DNA from: Cordylochernes scorpioides | Taxonomy: Eukaryota; Arthropoda; Arachnida; Pseudoscorpiones; Chernetidae | Direction: 5' to 3' | NCBI GenBank assembly: GCA_030710605.1 | Contig: CP092870.1 | Coordinates: 55,079,532-55,143,531, forward strand | Length of the DNA stretch: 64,000 nucleotides | The notes under the pieces: model-generated | What the model saw: the letters and a program-made list of their open reading frames with translations, nothing else | What the model was told of the DNA's origin: nothing | Databases searched by the model: none | Shown here: positions 11,031-21,748 of the stretch, one piece after another | Layout: every line of letters begins with the position of its first letter | How positions within the stretch are numbered: the stretch's first letter is position 1 | Translations under genes and position numbers: made by a program

Positions 11031-11390
11031 TACAATATAATGCGGCTTATGATTGTAAAACGACATTTGAAAATTACCCGCATGTGTTTCTTTTAAACGA
11101 AAAATCGAAATTTATCTTTAAGGAGGAAAAACGATTATTTCTAAACTTAGGGATGAAGTATGAAAGGATGAATTCTCAATAGTAATGATAAACGGAAAAA
11201 TATAGTACCAGGGATGGGACACTGGACACTTTTATTTTTCCGTTTATCATTACTTTTCACAATTCATTCTTTCTTACTTCATCCCTAAGGATAAAAATAA
11301 TCGTTAATTCTCCTTAAAGATAAATTTCGATTTTTCGTTTAAAAGAAATACATGCGGGTAATTTTCAAATGTCGTTTTACAGACTGAGTT
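11031..11390. repeat. Palindromic copy of the tRNA-bearing repeat, tRNA absent
   Basis: Arms of ~130 bp face each other around 11200. Both contain AAACGACATTTGAAAATTACC, ATCGAAATTTATCTTTAAGG, GATGAAGTATGAAAGGATG and AAACGGAAAAATA. Those blocks also flank the tRNA-like genes at 42-43 kb and 52 kb. Only short remnants of tRNA ends remain in the middle (CCAGGGATGGGACACTGGAC). The unit starts right at the Helitron CTAG end. Confidence 0.7.
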
Positions 11391-11689
11391 ATGTTGATAA
11401 GAGCTGAGGAATCAACTTACTTCATAGTGAGAGTCAATAGAAGATTTGTGCGGATTCCCTCGAATGGCGGAATATTTATATCAACAGGTGTGAGAATTTA
11501 TTGAGCAATGACGTTAGCCCATAATTCAATGATTCATTTATAGCAATCTTTTTACATTTTCATATTCAAACGCACGTTTATTTCCTTTCTGCACATACTT
11601 AATGAATTGAATAAATTATATATTGAAACAGAATTTAGATTTTATCTTTCTCAAACTAATCCAACTTTGAAGAATTTTTTTCTGAGAGA

Positions 11690-12003
11690 TGTACCAAGCT
11701 TCATTCCTCTCTCTCTCTTGATAAATACACAACTTTGTTCTTCACAGGCAAAGGACCATTTTTAAGTTGTCTCTTTGACTTGAGATTTATAAATGATCCA
11801 ACATGTGAATTCTGTCTAGATGTTGAAACACCAGAGCATCTTTTGTTGGCTTGCCCTCTGACTAACCAAATTGTACTTGCTTACTTTGACATAATGCTAA
11901 ATCATCTTTCTGTATATACTCAATCTTATGAAAACTTTGACAAGTTTAGAACAATTTGTTCACAGATTTACAAATCACTACTAATTCATCGTGTGAATAA
12001 TTA
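11690..12003 (+). pseudogene. LINE ORF2 C-terminal zinc-knuckle fragment
   Basis: The frame ending at 12003 reads FFTGKGPFLSCLFDLRF, then CEFCLDVETPEHLLLACP. This is the C-X2-C-X7-H-X4-C knuckle found after RNase H at the C-terminus of I/R1-type non-LTR retrotransposons. About 90 codons are open and the natural C-terminus seems present. No RT or RNase H is visible upstream, so this is a 5'-truncated copy, which is the normal outcome of LINE insertion. Confidence 0.75.
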
Positions 12004-12074
12004 GAGATATATATGTAAATAATACTAATATAGCACAATAGTTTGATAGACATCGTGCTGAAATATTTAAATGA

Positions 12075-12250
12075 GGAATTTCCCATTCCTGGACACTTTT
12101 TTTTTCATTCATCATTACTCTTCACAATTCATCCTTTCATACTTCATCCCTAAGAATAGAAATAGTCGTTATTTCTCCTTAAAATAAATTATGTTTTTTC
12201 GTTCAAAAGAAACATTTGCGGTAAAACTTTTCAAACGTCGTTATGCAAGT
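12075..12250 (+). repeat. Partial copy of the tRNA-bearing repeat arm
   Basis: It begins CCTGGACACTTTTTTTTTC and runs through CATCATTACTCTTCACAATTC, TTCATACTTCATCCCTAAG and AAAACTTTTCAAACGTCG. These blocks match the arms at 11220-11390 and 43200-43400. With the palindrome at 11.0-11.4 kb it brackets the LINE fragment. Confidence 0.7.
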
Positions 12251-12259
12251 TTTAGTTAG

Positions 12260-13890
12260 ATGAGAAGAGAAAAATATCAACAAAATTGAAATATGTAGAG
12301 GAATTATATGCAAGTTTTAGGTAGATTGAAATATGGGCAAAGGGTTGGTATGCAATAAGGAAAATGTGCAACCCCTATATGGTAACAAATACACCATTCT
12401 TTTCCAATTATTTGATATAATCTGACATAGAAATCGGCCCTGACAATTCACCAGCTTTTTGTAGCAAATTATCTATTATTTTATTAACAGTGTATATTTT
12501 TTATGTTTATATTTTTCTACTCAGTAAACTTTCCTTATTGCTTATCTTTTTTTTATCATTGATAGTTTGTTCTTGCCTTGAATAAAATTTGTGTGACATC
12601 CTGAAGTTTTTCTTTCCTAATTTTTTTACTTGAAAATATTTTTGTAAATTTAATTGATTTCATAACTTGTCTCGTAGGATGTTATGGAATCGAAGCCGCC
12701 CCTGTACTGATGAAGGCTATAGTTCGATACCAGGGTATACAGGTTGTGGCTTTTAACAGAATTTTCAAAACTGGCGTTGTAACTTATTTTTCATTCTTCA
12801 CGTTTTGTACCAAGATTATAAACAAAATGAATGGTCGTCTTCAAACATATTCAATTATATACGAAGTTATTTTGTTTTAAAATATTGCATTCAGGGGTAG
12901 GTTCTTATATTAAAATTATTTTACAAGAGAGAGAGAGATTTTTTATTTATTCAATTAAACTTACCTATTTTACATATTTTTTTTAGAGCTAAAACAACGA
13001 GGTTATTATTTTTTTTTACTTACGGGAATTTAGAATTTAACAAGTGATATTTCTTTGCTTAATATTTGGTGTAATTTTGTTTTTATGAAAACTGATTTCC
13101 AAATCCTTTCTCCTCCAATGCAGCTCTAATTAAATTTGGCTTGTATTCATAAAAAATAAATTGATGTTTGTTATGCAAAGAAGTTGGGGTAAATATATTA
13201 ATATATTTTCCCTATAAAAATATATATTAATATATTAAAAACAAAATGGTTGAGTTTTATTGAGAAACCAACATACCCAAGGCAGAGCGGGGTATAATTT
13301 CATCAAGATTAGTCATTTACTCCCAATAATCTCTATAAGTCGTTAGAGTTTTGCGACCAGCTGCCGTACAAAAACAGACCATTTTTCTCACTCTTGCTGA
13401 TTAGAAACTTTCCTGGACTTTGCCGTGTCTTCAGCCGCTGACCTCTCATAGTTACTATCCTATTTTCCTAGCCCTTTGTGATGGTCATAGACACCTGAAG
13501 CCACTTGGCCCCATGACTGCATGTGCTTGTGGTACGACATATATATAAGTCAAATGCACAGTAATTTTGAACTTGGCAACAACGTTAATGTCCTCTGATT
13601 ACCTTTAAAAAGGTTGGCGTTTAGTCAATTAAATATTGGTATAATCAATTATATTTTGATCCAATATATCCCTTTTGGAATAAATATTTATTAATGGATT
13701 ACTCTTTTTCAAATGGTATCCAAATTTAATTAGGATTTTCCTTGTTTTGTCGAGTTAAAACGTTTTCGACACCATCAAATACCTCATTGACGAAAGTATA
13801 AAGGAGAATAATCTGTCTTGTTAGCAGTCAAGCTAGAAGCCCTCCGTAAGGTCAACTCTACTCAAGAAATAGACTCTACAGACAAAATTT
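12260..13890. other. No gene recognised
   Basis: The segment is AT-rich, with a short (GA)n run at 12930 and a TATATTAATATATT cluster at 13195-13230. A CCCCTGTACTGATGAAGG segment near 12700 resembles a hammerhead half-motif but lacks a convincing GAAA partner. I see nothing else. Confidence 0.5.
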
Positions 13891-13899
13891 AATAAGTGA

Positions 13900-14033
13900 A
13901 AAGTGTTTGATATCGCCGGACATCTATTTTCTTTTAAGGAGACTAATTTTGTTTGCATTGTTTATCTATTGTGTCTTTAATAAAGGTCACTTTGTATCGA
14001 AAACCTTTCAGAGTTATTGTCTAAATCCCAATA
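13900..14033 (+). repeat. Left remnant of the ~75-bp satellite
   Basis: ACCTTTCAGAGTTATTGTC, then TAAATCCCAATA, matches the units at 19907-20500 (TCTTTCAGAGTTATTGTCTC, then AATCCCGATATACATG). The unit is broken exactly where the mariner begins and resumes with CATGCTAAAAGG at 19909. Confidence 0.75.
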
Positions 14034-15025
14034 CACGAGGTGTGTTCAAAACGTATCGCGACTTTTGTGTTTTTCAAAAATTATTTATTTATTCATGAAT
14101 ACCTATTTTGTCCCCTTCAAAGTAATCCCCATGAGATATTATACACTTGTGCCAACGGTTTTTCCAATCTTCGAAGCACTTCAAAAAATCATTTTTAAAA
14201 ATCTTTTTCAGCTCCTCCTTCGATGCCGTCTTTATCTCGTCAAGCGTAGCGTAACGTCGTCCTTTCATGGGCTTCTTCAGTTTAGGGAACAAGAAAAGGT
14301 CACAGGGGGCCAGATCTGGGAAATACGGTGGCTGCGGCATCATTAGTGTGTTGTTTTGGCCAAAAAGTCGCGCACAAGCAACGATGTGTGAGCAGGGGCG
14401 TTATCGTGGTGCAAAAGCCAATTTTTGTTCTTCCACAAATCCGGGCGTTTCTGGCGGATCGCTTCGCGAAATTTTTACGCATAACTTGCAGGTAATATTC
14501 CTTATTGGCCGTTCTACCCTGTGGCAAGAACTCATGATGCACCACGCCCCTGCAATCGAAGAAAACTGTCAGCAAAACTTTCACATTCGACCGAACTTGG
14601 CGCGCTTTTTTCGGTCTTGGTTCGTGCGGCAGCTTCTATTGAGATGATTGAGCTTTGGTTTCCACGTCATAACCATAAACCCACGCTTCGTCACCATTTA
14701 TGACCCTCTGGAGCAAATTTGGGTCGTCGCGGACAGAGTCCAACATCTCATTAGCAAGGTTCATGCGATGCTGTTTTTGGTCGCAATTGAGCAACTTTGG
14801 TACGAATTTCGCGGCGACCCGTCTCATGCCCAAATCATTGATAAAAATCGAATGGCACGAGCCAATCGATATGTTTAGGTCCTCAGCAACTTCTCTAACG
14901 GTGATTCGACGATTGGCCAATATCATTTTCTCCACTTCATTAATTTTTTCGTCTGTTGTTGAAGTGCTCGGGCGTCCGGCACGCTCTTCGTCGTCACATC
15001 TTCTCGGCCTTCTGAGAACATTTTG

Positions 15026-15232
15026 TGCAATATTTCCAGACAAAAGACTTGAAAATAGTATATCTTCTTAATGCCAAGAAACAAACAAAGTTAACACAAT
15101 TACATATTATAAAAATGAATGACTACTAAAAACACAAACACTATATATATCCATATATACACAATTATCATCATCAACTCTGTGACAACAAATAAATAAA
15201 AACAAATATTAAACTAATCCGCCAATGCATCA
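15026..15232 (-). repeat. gypsy-2 3' LTR
   Basis: On the minus strand it begins TGATGCATTGGCGG and ends GGAAATATTGCA, with TG/CA ends. It is 207 bp and differs from the 5' LTR at three sites. Confidence 0.95.
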
Positions 15233-15245
15233 CACCATCTTCCCC

Positions 15246-17806
15246 CTACATGCTTTGATATCGCACAGGAGGTCTCCGATCCCTTGGAGGGTTTCTTCTT
15301 GGCAGGGGCTTTCCTCCGTCCGGGCTTCTTTGTCTGAGGAACACGCGGATTCCCTTGGGCTGGCTTTCAATCTCCACACCTTGGTCCCCGGACACTGGAT
15401 CCTGCGGCAGTCCAGCTGTTTCCGACGAAAACGATTCTCTGTCCCTCCGGCTGTTCATACTCTCAGGAGCCATCCATATTGGGTCATCTTCCTCCTCTCT
15501 TTTCTCTCTGGCCTCATCTGCATCTTCACCACTAGTCCATCTTCTCCTTATCTGATCTCGGTGGTAGGTCTTCACCTGTCCATTTATCAAAACTGTATAG
15601 ACTCTGCTCCCCTTTCTGCCCACTATTCTTCCTGGGATTCATCCGACACCTCTAAAATTCTTACACCACACCTTATCGTCCACCTCGAACTCCTCTTGGC
15701 CTCTTCCTCGATCATACCTCATCTGCCTGGCCTGTCGTTCCCTCACCCTATTGTCCAGGCTCTGGTGTATTAATGTCAGTCTGGTCCGCAGAGACAGACC
15801 CATAAACAGCTCTGATTGGGTCTTCCCAGTTGTCTCATGCGGCGTGCATCGATACGTGAGGAGAATTCTTGACAGTGTATCTTGAATGGTATCTTCAAAC
15901 TTCCTTTTATTTTTTTCCAATGACATCTTTATCAATTGAACCGCTCTTTCCGCTAAACCATTACTCTGTGGATGGTATGCTGGAATCAGAGTTTGTTTGA
16001 CTTCATTTCTTTCAAAAAAACTCTTCATCTCTACCCCTGTAAACTGTGGGCCATTATCCGACACCACTTCCTCTGGTAACCCATACGCTGAAAACAATCT
16101 TCTTAACTGCTCAATCGTCTTTCTTGCGGTTATCTCTCTCATCGGGATCGCCTCGACCCATTATGAGTGGCTATCCACCACAATTAACAAATTTACTCCA
16201 TCTTTAAATGCAAAATCCATATGGATCCGTTGCCAGGGCCTGGTTGCCCACACCCACGGTCTCCAGTTTACTTTACCTTGGCCTGTCTGAGTTTGCTGGC
16301 AATTTTTACACCCATTTACCATGCATTCAATCTGGTTGTCAAGATTCGTCCACCAAAAATGCGACCTAGCAACCGCCTTCATTTTGCCCATCCCCGAATG
16401 GGTCTCGTGTAGACAACTCAACATATTTTTCCTAAGAGAAGACGGGGTGATCACTCGCATTCCCCACACACAATAAGCATTCCCCGTCCATAGTTAACTC
16501 CAACTTTCTCTGAAAGTAGGGTCTGAGGTATTCCCCAACTCTTTCAGGCCAGCCTTGCTGCGTATAGCGCTTCACCACTGACAATACTTCATCTTTTTTA
16601 GTTTCCACACCTATTTCTGCTGCTGTAACCGGCAAATCTTCCACGTATGATAATATGAACGTTTGATTCAAAACCGGTTTTTCGTCACTCTCTACTGGCA
16701 ACCGTGAGAGGTCTGCGTTTCCATGATCTTGAGTTCTTCGGAACTTAATTTCATATGTATAAGCCGCCAAAGTCAGTCCCCATCTCTGCAATCTTGAAGT
16801 AGACAAAGTGGGAATCCCTGCTCTCGGTCCCAAAATAGACACCAAGGGTTTATGATCTGTAATCAGGGTAAATTGTCTTCCATAGATAAACTGGTGGAAC
16901 TTAGTCACACCATATATTATTGCTAGAGCTTCTCTTTCTATTTGTGAATAATTACGTTCGGCCCCGAAAAGTGTTCGTGAGGCAAACATGATTGGTTTCT
17001 CTTGGCCCTCGATAACATGGGACAGCACCGCCTCCACTCCAATCTGAGATGCGTCCGTGGCCAAAGATAAAGGTAACGTGGCATCATATGGCACCAACAC
17101 TTTCTCGGAGGTAATTCTTTTTTTACACTCCGAGATCGCCTCCTCACACACCTGTCCACTTCCAATAACTATTCTTTTTCAGCAGCTTGTGAAGTGGCTC
17201 CAACAGCTCTGGCAAATTCGGAATAAATTTTCAATAATAGTTCACCAATCCCAGAAAAGATCTCAATTCCGAGATATTTGTCGGGCTTTTGGCTTTCTGT
17301 AGCCCTTGTATCTTGTCCTCTAAAGGCCGAATACCATCTTCTTTGATGAGATGTCCCAAATACTGTATTTCTCTTCGCAGAAATTCACATTTTTCCCTTT
17401 TTAATTTTATGTTGTGCTTCTGCAACCGAACAAAAATAGTTTTTAATACCGCCATATGTTCCTCCACTGACGCCGTGGATACGAGTACATCGTCAATGTA
17501 ACAAATAACCCCATTAATTCCCGCCAATATTCTATCCATAACTGACTGAAAAAAAAAACTAGGGGCATTTGCCAATCCAAAAGGCATTCTTTTAAACCTA
17601 AAAAGCCCCTTATGCGCATTAATAGTCAGGAGTGGCTGGGTGCTAGGGTTTACCTCTAATTGAAGGTATGCATTGCTCAAATCTAGTTTAGAGAAATACT
17701 TCCCTCTAGCCAAGACGGAAAACAGGTCCTGCTGAGTAGGCAGCGGATAGGCCGCAGTATCCAAGAACCTATTTAAAGTTACTTTGAAATCACAGCAAAT
17801 CCTAAA
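15246..17806 (-). pseudogene. gypsy-2 RT, RNase H and integrase
   Basis: RT reads KLDLSNAYLQL, MPFGLANAPSFF and the intact catalytic box CYIDDVLVS. RNase H has LATDASQIGVEAVL, FASRTLFGAERNY and LITDHKPLVSIL. Integrase has the zinc module HETHSGMGKM and CKNCQQTQ, then D in IHMDFAF, D in VVSDNGPQF and E in NGLAERAVQ. The C-terminal tail is basic and ends near 15246. Disruptions are a stop at 17807 (after VPKKNK), a stop near 17231 (NYY*KF), a one-base frameshift near 17152, a frameshift near 16470, and stops near 16161 and 15639. The three enzymes would copy and integrate the element if intact. Confidence 0.9.
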
Positions 17807-19243
17807 CTATTTATTCTTCTTGGGCACAACCACCACTGGAGTTGCCCACTTGCTGCTGGGTACTTGATACAAGTAGTCCTTCTCCACCATTCTTTCTAGT
17901 ACCTCGTTTACCGCCGTTCTAATCGCAAAGGGAACTGGTCGGGCCTTATGAAATATGGGGTTTACATCCTGAATATTCACTGCAAATGTGAATCCCTTTA
18001 TTGGATCTGTTGTCTCCCCGAACACAACCTGGTGTTCACTCAATAATTCCGCCAACGTGTCCTCCAAAGGCATCTGATTCACAAAATAATTTCCAATTTT
18101 CAAAACATTGATCCATTCTCTCCCCAACAAGGCCTTCCTTTCTCCTCTCACCACGACAGCTCTAAGCTTAGCGATCGTTCCACGAAAATCGACCTTGACA
18201 TCTATTTCACCCAGAATCGGTATCACAGTTCCGTCATAGGTCTTAACAATTATTCCCGCTTCTTTTACCTGCACGTCTGGGAGGTATCTTTTGAAATCCT
18301 TCTCCGATATTAAAGTAGGACAGCTACCCGTATCGATTTCAAAAGTCATCAAAGTGTCCTCTACTCTCACCTTAATCACATAGGGAGGGTCATTCGTAGC
18401 ATACTTGACTCTATAATCATACGTCCTCATGAAGACCATTCTTTGAACGGATTCTTCCTCCTCCTTCTCTTGATCCTCGATTTGATTAATCTTTCTTTGG
18501 TTCAGAAACAGGCTCACCTGTCTTTCGCTTGTATGTTCCCCACGGCTCCTGCAGATGGTTGCCAAGTGACCTCTTTTCCCGCATCTGAAACAGGTCGCCT
18601 CTCTAAATCTGCATAAGTCTTTATGCAACCTCCCGCAATGTATGCACTTTCTCTTTTGCACTCTATCATATCTATTCCTGACTTCTGCGCGTATTTTGTC
18701 CACGCTATCTGCAGGCTCATTGACATGGAATATTCTGGTATTTTTTTCTGCTGCCTCCATCGACAACGCAATTTCAACTACTCTTGCCAACGGCACATCT
18801 CCTTCAGACAAGATCCTCCTCTGAATTTTAGCATTTCTCAATCCGCACACCAATTTGTCTCTTAAGGATTCCTTCAAAAATTCGCCAAATCCACACGTTG
18901 AGGCTAGCCGCTTGATTTCCACCAGATATTCTGAAACACTTTCCGTTTCATTTTGTATTCTTCCAAAAAACATGAATCTCTCTACGATTATAGATCGCCT
19001 TGGGGAAAAATATTCAACCAGTTTCTAAATCAATTCTTCATATTTATACTCTTCAGGAAACTTCGGGCTTCATAAATTTTTCAATGTATCATACGCCTTC
19101 CCGCCAATTAGAGTCAACAAATAGGCTTTTTTCTTTTCTTCACTAGCCTCTTCTAGAATTAGAAACTGCTCCAAACGCTCGATAAATGAGCAAACATTTT
19201 CATTTTTTTCTTCAAATTCCCTGAAATGGTAATGAGCCATCAT
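17807..19243 (-). pseudogene. gypsy-2 gag and protease
   Basis: The start is the tandem Met at 19243 (MMAHYHFREFEEKNENV), about 120 bp after the LTR. The capsid region includes ILEEASEEKKKAYLLTL and VSEYLVEIKRLASTCGF. Two zinc knuckles follow: CIHCGRLHKDLC and CFRCGKRGHLATIC. The protease has FEIDTGSCPTLIS and ALLGREWINVL. RT starts at KARPVPFAIRTAVNEV. Two nonsense codons lie in the N-terminal third (near 19072 and 19022). From 18973 on the frame is open for 388 codons. Gag and pol share a frame, as in gypsy-1. Confidence 0.88.
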
Positions 19244-19361
19244 GAAATAATTTTTCTTATGTAAATTTCCAATAACTTATTTCTTCTTTAATTTTAAACA
19301 AAATTCTTCATATTACCCTATACCATCGCTTGGGTACTTACTCTTAAATCCTCGTCGCCAA

Positions 19362-19568
19362 TGCAATATTTCCAGACAAAAGACTTGAAAATAGTATATC
19401 TTTTTAATGCCAAGAAACAAACAAAGTTAACACAATTACATATTAGAAAAATGAATGACTACTAAAAACACAAACACTATATATATCCATATATACACAA
19501 TTATCATCATCAACTCTGTGACAACAAATAAATAAAAACAAATATTAAACTAATCCGCCAATACATCA
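19362..19568 (-). repeat. gypsy-2 5' LTR
   Basis: It is a 207-bp copy with the same ends as 15026-15232. The primer-site motif TTGGCGACGAGGAT follows on the minus strand at 19361-19348. Confidence 0.95.
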
Positions 19569-19908
19569 CATTTTGTACCACCGATAAACGTTGCTTCGGT
19601 TCAAGGTAGCTTCTCCGTATGCCAGAGTCAACATTCGGAATGCATCCGCGCACTTAATTTCGTTTTTCAGACAAAATTTGATACAGGTTCTTTGATCCAT
19701 TTTTTTTAATAGTTAAAAATCGAAGTCGATCCAAAAAACCTGCAAGCAAAGCAGCTGTCAACAATTAAGTGAACATTCAAAATGGCCGAGTTTGTCGGCA
19801 TAAGTGAGAGACATGAGTACCAACATAAAGCCACAAAAAGATCGAAATTCGAATATACGTAACCCGCGAAAATTCAAAAGTCGCGCTACTTTTTGAACCC
19901 ACCTCGTA

Positions 19909-20500
19909 CATGCTAAAAGGTACAACTTCCTTAAGTTTTGTTTATGATTGTATCTTTCAGAGTTATTGCCTCAATTCCGATATTCATGCTAAATATACAA
20001 CTTCTTTAAGTTTGTCCATGAGTGTATATTTCACAGTTATTGTCTCAATCCCGATATACATGCTAAAAGGTGCAACTTCCATAAATTTTGTCCATGAGTA
20101 TATCTTTCAGAGTTATTATCTGAATCTCGATATACATGCTAAATGGCACAACATACTAAAGGTTTGTTCATGAGTGTATCTTTCATAGTTAATGTCTAAA
20201 TCAAGATATACATGATAAAACGTACAACTTTCTTAAGTTTTGTCCAAGAGTGTATCTTTCAGAGTTATTGTCTGAAACCCGATATACCTGCTAAAAGGTA
20301 CAACCTACTTAAGGTTTGTTCATGAGTGTATCTTCCAGGGTTAATGTCTAAATCCAGCAATAAATGCTAAAAGGTACAACTTCCTCAAGTTTATCCATGT
20401 GTGTATCTTTCAGAGTTATTGTCTCAATCCCGATATACATGCTAAAAGGTACAACCTCCTTAAGTTTTGTTCATGAGTATACTTCAGATCGTATCAAGCT
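19909..20500 (+). repeat. ~75-bp tandem satellite, 7-8 units
   Basis: The unit reads roughly GTATCTTTCAGAGTTATTGT, CTCAATCCCGATATACATGC, TAAAAGGTACAACTTCCTTA, AGTTTTGTCCATGAGT. The TTTCAGAGTT block recurs near 19955, 20034, 20108, 20182, 20257, 20330 and 20408, with point differences. The array was already present when the mariner inserted. Confidence 0.88.
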
Positions 20501-20504
20501 CTTT

Positions 20505-21110
20505 GTCTGACAGGAAAACAATTTAAAGATATTTTTGTCACATTGTTTTGATTCCATCGCCTTATAAATTTCCACAAGGATCTGTTTTAAGCCCTTTTTA
20601 TTTCAATATAATTGTATGACACGTTGGTAATTCCAAAGCCATTAGAAAAAAAATCAATATGCTTTGCAGAGGACTTTACTTCCGTCACACATGTGTAATG
20701 CCAACTTCTTCATATCTGAAAAAAATAATTCCTTATATAATTGAACCAATGGTGCAAAGTCATGGAATAAAAGTGTGAACAAAAAGAAAACACACCGATG
20801 CTTTCTCACGTGAAGCAGAGCCATATTACCCATAAACTACAATTCTTCTTGTACATCTTCTTAACCATAACACACATGTTAAGAATATCATTCAAATTCC
20901 AGACATAACCTTTGATTACAAAAGAACATTCATAAAACAACTCGTACTTTTGCCTATATTTTGACGGTATGTCAATAAAACTATGTTATTTGTCATTTGT
21001 CTTCGGTCGTTGATTTATGTATAGCTTCCCCAGCAAGCCCACTTCTCTCCCCCTTGACACACTGTAAATAACATTGCTGATTAATGTAACTATTGTTCCT
21101 GTATATACCC
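20505..21110. other. No gene recognised
   Basis: This spacer lies between the ~75-bp and the 103-bp satellites. It is AT-rich, with short frames and no motif. It ends in a diverged half unit of the 103-bp array (GAAGCTGTATAAGACC near 21122). Confidence 0.5.
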
Positions 21111-21748
21111 TCTTCTACTTTGAGAAGCTGTATAAGACCAAAGGGTCATAACAGGGACTTTTGTTGTTGTTATTACTGTTATTCTTGCATTTACCCTTCA
21201 TTTACGTGCTTGGAGAGTCTGTATAAGACTAAAATGTCTTGATAAAGCTTTTGTTGTTGTTGATTACTGATACTATTACTGTTATTCCTGTATGTACCCT
21301 ACATTTCCGTGCTTGGAGAGTCTGTATAAGACTAAAATGTCTTGATAAAGCTTTTGTTGTTGTTGATTACTGATACTATTACTGTTATTCCTGTATGTAC
21401 CCTACATTTCCGTGCTTGGAGAATCCGTATAAGACTAAAATGTCTTAATAAAGCTTTTGTTATTGTTGTTTACTGGTACTATTACTGTTATTCTTGTATG
21501 TACCTTACATTTCCATGCTTGGAGAATCCATATAAGATTAAATGTCTTAATAAAGCTTTTGTTGTTGTTTATTACTGGTACTATTACTGTTATTCTTATA
21601 TGTACCCTACATTTCCGTGCTTGGAGAATCCGTATAAGACAAAAATGTCTTAATAAAGCTTTTGTTGTTGTTGATTACTGGTACTATTTTTGTTATTCCT
21701 GTATGTACCCTACATTTCCGTGCTTGGAGAATCCGTATAAAACTAAAA
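21111..21748 (+). repeat. 103-bp satellite, left array
   Basis: About 5.5 units of 103 bp. Each holds a palindrome AAGACTAAAATGTCTT, AATAAAGCTTTTGTTGTTG, ACTATTACTGTTATTC and TGTACCCTACATTTCCG. The left-most units are most diverged (TTGATAAAGC rather than TTAATAAAGC). The array breaks at A/T in AAAAT|GTCTT, where the Helitron inserted. Confidence 0.92.

Larger units (their letters stand above)
15026..19568 (-). mobile_element. Ty3/gypsy LTR retrotransposon (gypsy-2)
   Basis: Two 207-bp LTRs (15026-15232 and 19362-19568) differ at only three positions. CATTTTG is present on both outer edges (15019-15025 and 19569-19575) and contains the target duplication. Removing the element restores the mariner sequence. 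Reading on the minus strand, the 5' LTR is followed by TTGGCGACGAGGATTTAA (primer-site motif). AGGGGGAAGATGG precedes the 3' LTR. Order is gag, protease, RT, RNase H, integrase. Every catalytic motif I can check is intact, yet the frame carries about six stops and two frameshifts. Confidence 0.96.
14089..19700 (-). pseudogene. mariner transposase, split by gypsy-2
   Basis: The protein starts at 19700 (MDQRTCIKFCLKNEIKCADA), with a helix-turn-helix N-terminal half. It continues at 15018 after the insertion. The acidic triad of the DD34D type is visible: NGDEAWVYGYD, LLHHDNAPAHTS (in another frame near 14405) and YFPDLAPCDLFLFPK. The C-terminus is WHKCIISHGDYFEGDKIG, ending at 14089. Lesions are a frameshift near 14990, a TAG replacing a Trp codon near 14635, and two or more frameshifts at 14340-14470. 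It would have cut and pasted the element at TA sites but is dead. Confidence 0.88.
14034..19906 (-). mobile_element. mariner element interrupted by gypsy-2
   Basis: The ends are imperfect terminal inverted repeats. The left reads CACGAGGTGTGTTC, then CGCGACTTTTG. The right, read inward, is CGAGGTGGGTTC, then CGCGACTTTTG. TA lies outside each end (14032-14033 and 19907-19908), the usual mariner target duplication. Without the 4.5-kb gypsy-2 insertion the element is about 1.32 kb, normal for mariner. It sits inside a satellite unit. Confidence 0.88.

Noticed and set aside
12695..12740. CTGATGA box suggesting a hammerhead motif
   Set aside because: The following bases (GTTCGATACC) lack the GAAA box and no stem II forms.
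14017..15071. Plus-strand frames of up to 126 codons
   Set aside because: They are antisense shadows of the mariner transposase on the minus strand.
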